This document shows, piece after piece, positions 61,579 to 64,000 of a DNA stretch of 64,000 bases. The number at the start of each line of letters is the position of its first letter. Position 1 is the stretch's first letter. The position numbers were made by a program, and so were the translations under genes. Under the pieces are notes generated by a model. The model was not told the DNA's origin, did no database searches, and saw only the letters and a program-made list of their open reading frames with translations. The DNA lies in assembly GCA_031292515.1 (NCBI GenBank), contig JARLGZ010000104.1:62001-126000 (forward strand), in the 5' to 3' direction. Source of the stretch: Puia sp. GTDB lineage: Bacteria > Bacteroidota > Bacteroidia > Chitinophagales > Chitinophagaceae.

Positions 61579-62772
61579 TTAGGATTTATTGGCTTCTTTC
61601 AGGTCTTCCAGGACCGTCTTTATAAAATCGTCGTAATTTTTTCCGGGATCCGTACCGGCATCATAGCGCTCAAGCTCCTTTACGATAAACGGCACATAAA
61701 TAAATCTGGCCCGGACGCAGTCCTGCAACATCTTATCAGCCTCCGCGGGATGCCCGAGCTTGCGGGCGACAATCACTTCGCCTGCTTTCACAAAATGCTC
61801 GTACAAACACATCGTCCAGTTTGTGTAAGCGCTCTTGCTCATATCTTCTTTGATCGGCTGATACAGGTATTCCGTAGAACTCTTTAACTCATCCGGCAGT
61901 TTGTCAATGGCGGGGTTTACAAAAGAATGCCCGAACTCATGTACGGAAAGACGGGCAATTTTTTCCGGATAGTCGAATCCGAGCTCGGGATGCCGCTTAT
62001 CAAACGTCTGAAAACTAAAAGGACCAAAAGTGTTGTAAATGGTACGGCTTGTCTTGTTCATCTTGCCAAATCCCTGGGAGGTTGGAATATTAAGGCTTGG
62101 AATCAGGTAATAGGCGTTGAAGCTTTTGCCGTAGAACCCTTCCATCACCGGTATAAAAAAGCTATCCGGCAGATTCCTCCTGACATCCGATTGAATAAGC
62201 TCATAGAAGCGGTTATTTTCTTCCAGGTAAGACCCAAAATGCAACAAGGCATAGAATTTATTAAACTCCTGCAAAAATGCGGTGGCGTTTTTGGTCGCTT
62301 CCCCGTAGTCGCCCGTCGGCGAAAAGGCAAGGAGGGTCTCTTTGTCGGTGCCGGCATTAATTTTTGCGAAAGGAACTTCGTCCACCTGCAGCAGAAATCC
62401 GATAAAGAAATCGTTGTAATATTTCTTACCGACAAGCTCCCGGTATCGTTGCATCATCGCACAACTGTCAAATTTTTTATATCTCAGATAGTTTTTATAG
62501 GTCATTGCATACCATTCCCGCCAGGTCGATTTCCTGTTTTCAATGGTGACCGAATCCTTACTGGTTGCCAGGTCCGGTCCCATATCGAGTTGCATCATCA
62601 GACCGAATAATTCAATATTCCTGTTGGTTTTTACCCGTATTTTTTTTGCCAGAATACAGGGACTGCTTCCCCGACTAACGGAGGCCGTCCTTTCCTGATG
62701 ATAAACGCAGGGCGCCGGGGGAAAGGGGAACATGGCGATGATCGAAAAAAGAGAGGTAAAAAGCAGTTTCAT
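61579..62772 (-). CDS. DUF4932 protein with HEFGH zinc motif, exported
   Basis: The product is 397 residues from the ATG at 62772, which gives a signal peptide (MKLLFTSLFSIIAMFPFP); further codons upstream have no signal character. The region KTNRNIELFGLMMQLD is typical of DUF4932. H278-E-F-G-H282 (LSVHEFGHSFVNP) is a gluzincin-type zinc site, so a metallopeptidase is plausible. The mature part is largely helical. It is paired with the S41 peptidase gene 18 bp downstream, giving a two-protease operon on the minus strand. Confidence 0.82.
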   Translation of the reverse strand: MKLLFTSLFSIIAMFPFPPAPCVYHQERTASVSRGSSPCILAKKIRVKTNRNIELFGLMMQLDMGPDLATSKDSVTIENRKSTWREWYAMTYKNYLRYKKFDSCAMMQRYRELVGKKYYNDFFIGFLLQVDEVPFAKINAGTDKETLLAFSPTGDYGEATKNATAFLQEFNKFYALLHFGSYLEENNRFYELIQSDVRRNLPDSFFIPVMEGFYGKSFNAYYLIPSLNIPTSQGFGKMNKTSRTIYNTFGPFSFQTFDKRHPELGFDYPEKIARLSVHEFGHSFVNPAIDKLPDELKSSTEYLYQPIKEDMSKSAYTNWTMCLYEHFVKAGEVIVARKLGHPAEADKMLQDCVRARFIYVPFIVKELERYDAGTDPGKNYDDFIKTVLEDLKEANKS

Positions 62773-62890
62773 GCCGCTGGTTTTGATTAAAAAATTGTAA
62801 CCCGTTATATGAGGATGCAATAATAGCCAATCGACAACCCGGGGACTTGTATAAAATTGCTTTTTTTACCGGCGGTATCGGGTGCTCAAA

Positions 62891-63652
62891 TCAGGAGTTG
62901 ATATAACCGGAAGGTGAAATACCGAAGTACTTCCTGAACCTGTTTGTAAAATGACTGGGATCGCTAAACCCGTTTAAATAGGCGATATCGCGTATGGGCG
63001 CATTTTCCAGCAGCATTTTTTTCGCTTTTGCCAGGCGATAAAGCATGATGTAGGTTTGGGGAGTAACGCCCCGGGCCTTCTTAAATTCACGGATAAAATG
63101 GAATTTGCTCATACAGAATTTCCGGGACAGCCAATCCGTGTCAATGGGTTCATTCGGATATTCCTCGATCAGTTCATCTATCAGGTAGAAAGTAGTTGCC
63201 CACAGGTCTTTGCGACCAGGGTTTACCGCGTGCCCGGACAAAAGCCTGAAAGCGTTCTCCCACAGGTGGACGCCCGCCGTTTGGCTGTCAAATAAATCCA
63301 GGAATTGTTGAAAGAGGGGTTGATCATAGATCACTCTTTCAAGCATTTCTATTTTCCGGCCCCTATTGAAACGTTCCAGTACATCCGGGTTCAGATATAC
63401 TGTCTTGTAACTATATCCGCTGCTGCTCAGGGAATGATTTCTATGGACTTCATTGGCTTGCGTGATACTGATGACGCCGGACGGCGCGATAAACTCCTGC
63501 TCCGTATTTTTTAGAATTTCGGTGCCGTTGGTGATGAGGGATACGCAAAAATAATCATGAAAATGAAAGGGGAAATAGTCATTCTCGTTCTCGGAGGAAA
63601 ACATTTCCATATTGTCGAAGTGCTCTATTCTTCTGAATCCGAAAGAAGGCAT
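62891..63652 (-). CDS. AraC family transcriptional regulator
   Basis: The product is 253 residues from the ATG at 63652 (MPSFGFRRIEHF). The frame is open for 97 more codons upstream but runs through the terminator and tRNA-Cys, so it cannot be genuine. A cupin-like sensing half (YFPFHFHDYFCVSLITNGTEIL, APSGVISITQANEVHRN) is followed by two helix-turn-helix motifs (DTDWLSRKFCMSKFHFIREFKKARGVTPQTY and APIRDIAYLNGFSDPSHFTNRFRKYFGISPSGY). Small ligand unknown. It lies 118 bp from the DUF4932 gene on the same strand. Confidence 0.9.
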   Translation of the reverse strand: MPSFGFRRIEHFDNMEMFSSENENDYFPFHFHDYFCVSLITNGTEILKNTEQEFIAPSGVISITQANEVHRNHSLSSSGYSYKTVYLNPDVLERFNRGRKIEMLERVIYDQPLFQQFLDLFDSQTAGVHLWENAFRLLSGHAVNPGRKDLWATTFYLIDELIEEYPNEPIDTDWLSRKFCMSKFHFIREFKKARGVTPQTYIMLYRLAKAKKMLLENAPIRDIAYLNGFSDPSHFTNRFRKYFGISPSGYINS

Positions 63653-63735
63653 CGAAACGATTTTTAAAGTGTCCGGGATCGCGGAGCTGGTTTGCTTTGA
63701 AAATACAAAATATAGCGGGGGTTCAGACTTACAGG

Positions 63736-63769
63736 GACAAAAAAACCGCCAAAAGGCGGTTTTTTTGTC
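63736..63769 (-). terminator. Intrinsic terminator after tRNA-Cys
   Basis: Minus-strand stem ACCGCC / GGCGGT with a TTTT loop, followed by seven Ts. The A and T runs make it almost perfectly symmetric, so it could act in both directions. It begins 7 bp after the tRNA 3' end. Confidence 0.85.
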
Positions 63770-63775
63770 TTCCTG

Positions 63776-63846
63776 AGGTTCGGAGCGGATTTGAACCGCT
63801 GTAGGAGCTTTTGCAGAGCTCTGCCTAGCCGCTCGGCCACCGAACC
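63776..63846 (-). tRNA. tRNA-Cys (GCA)
   Basis: A 71-nt gene on the minus strand. The acceptor stem is GGTTCGG / CCGAACC, the discriminator is U as usual for Cys, and the anticodon stem GAGCT / AGCTC encloses CTGCAAA, giving anticodon GCA. The T-arm (GCGG TTCAAAT CCGC) is intact. CCA is not encoded (the sequence continues CAGG). Confidence 0.97.
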
Positions 63847-63903
63847 CTTTGCTGATAAACGCCCTCCGTGCAGGAAAGGCGTCAACCATTTTTTGGGCAG
63901 GCG

Positions 63904-63911
63904 CAAAAATA
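63904..63911 (-). promoter_or_regulatory. Likely -7 element of tRNA-Cys
   Basis: On the minus strand TATTTTTG matches TANNTTTG, 57 bp before the tRNA 5' end. No clear -33 box was found. Confidence 0.4.
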
Positions 63912-64000
63912 GGATAATTTTGAAGAAGATGGAAAAAATTCATGTTCTTTTATGCAAACAATCGCTGAAAGTGAGTTGATTATCAACAGACGAGGGGCTA

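Noticed and set aside
63653-63943. Upstream extension of the AraC reading frame
   Set aside because: It would translate through an intrinsic terminator and tRNA-Cys. The ATG at 63652 gives a normal-length AraC protein.
1-64000. CRISPR array, insertion sequence, prophage or integrated element
   Set aside because: No spaced direct repeats, transposase, integrase or phage structural genes were seen. The tRNA-Cys 3' end has no visible duplicate in the window.

Overview
The window looks like a chromosomal segment of a Bacteroidota bacterium, most likely Chitinophagaceae. The evidence is a SusC/SusD pair with an ECF sigma factor and a FecR anti-sigma factor, ABC permeases with MacB and M1-like folds, a LytS/LytTR pair, DUF-rich secreted proteins, and several promoters of the Bacteroidota type (TTTG, about 20 bp, TANNTTTG). 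Base composition is rich in G+C for that phylum. I see no insertion sequence, prophage, CRISPR array or rRNA. One tRNA (Cys) lies near the right edge.

Left part (1-25.5 kb). It opens with a truncated ABC permease/M1-peptidase fusion whose zinc motif is lost. Next is a small regulon: a TetR repressor, a nitroreductase, two YceI proteins and a membrane protein. Two near-identical 29-bp operator-like sites precede the repressor and the nitroreductase. A signalling cluster follows, with a single-domain receiver, CheB, CheR, a three-receiver hybrid kinase and a receiver-PAS kinase. Then come an Mla-type lipid-transport operon, a LytS/LytTR pair, a metallophosphoesterase with a di-heme cytochrome, a phosphosulfolactate synthase homologue, an aldo/keto reductase, a DUF1223 protein and a ClC transporter.

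Middle (25.6-37.6 kb). This is mostly housekeeping: a membrane histidine kinase, a monooxygenase-fold protein, RlmH, a rhomboid protease, TilS, a TPR protein, EtfB/EtfA, a bifunctional nuclease, IspE, a glycosyltransferase, ornithine aminotransferase and a VIT1-like transporter.

Polysaccharide utilisation locus (about 38.1-56.7 kb, minus strand). In transcription order it holds ECF sigma, FecR, SusC with an STN domain, SusD, two paralogous large secreted proteins of no family I recognise, a GNAT acetyltransferase, aldose 1-epimerase and two DUF2961 (GH172-like) proteins. Sigma, FecR and the STN domain form a trans-envelope sensor. SusCD imports the sugar, the secreted enzymes cut it, and the epimerase handles the released aldose. 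On the opposite strand, in the susC leader, there is a good promoter followed by an intrinsic terminator. This predicts a roughly 90-nt antisense RNA.

Right end (56.7-64 kb). It holds a DUF6886 protein, a MacB/FtsX-type permease, an S41 peptidase homologue, a DUF4932 protein with HEFGH, an AraC regulator and tRNA-Cys with a strong terminator.

A recurring oddity across the window is short perfect tandem duplications (12-24 bp) placed exactly on gene ends, several of them copying the stop codon.
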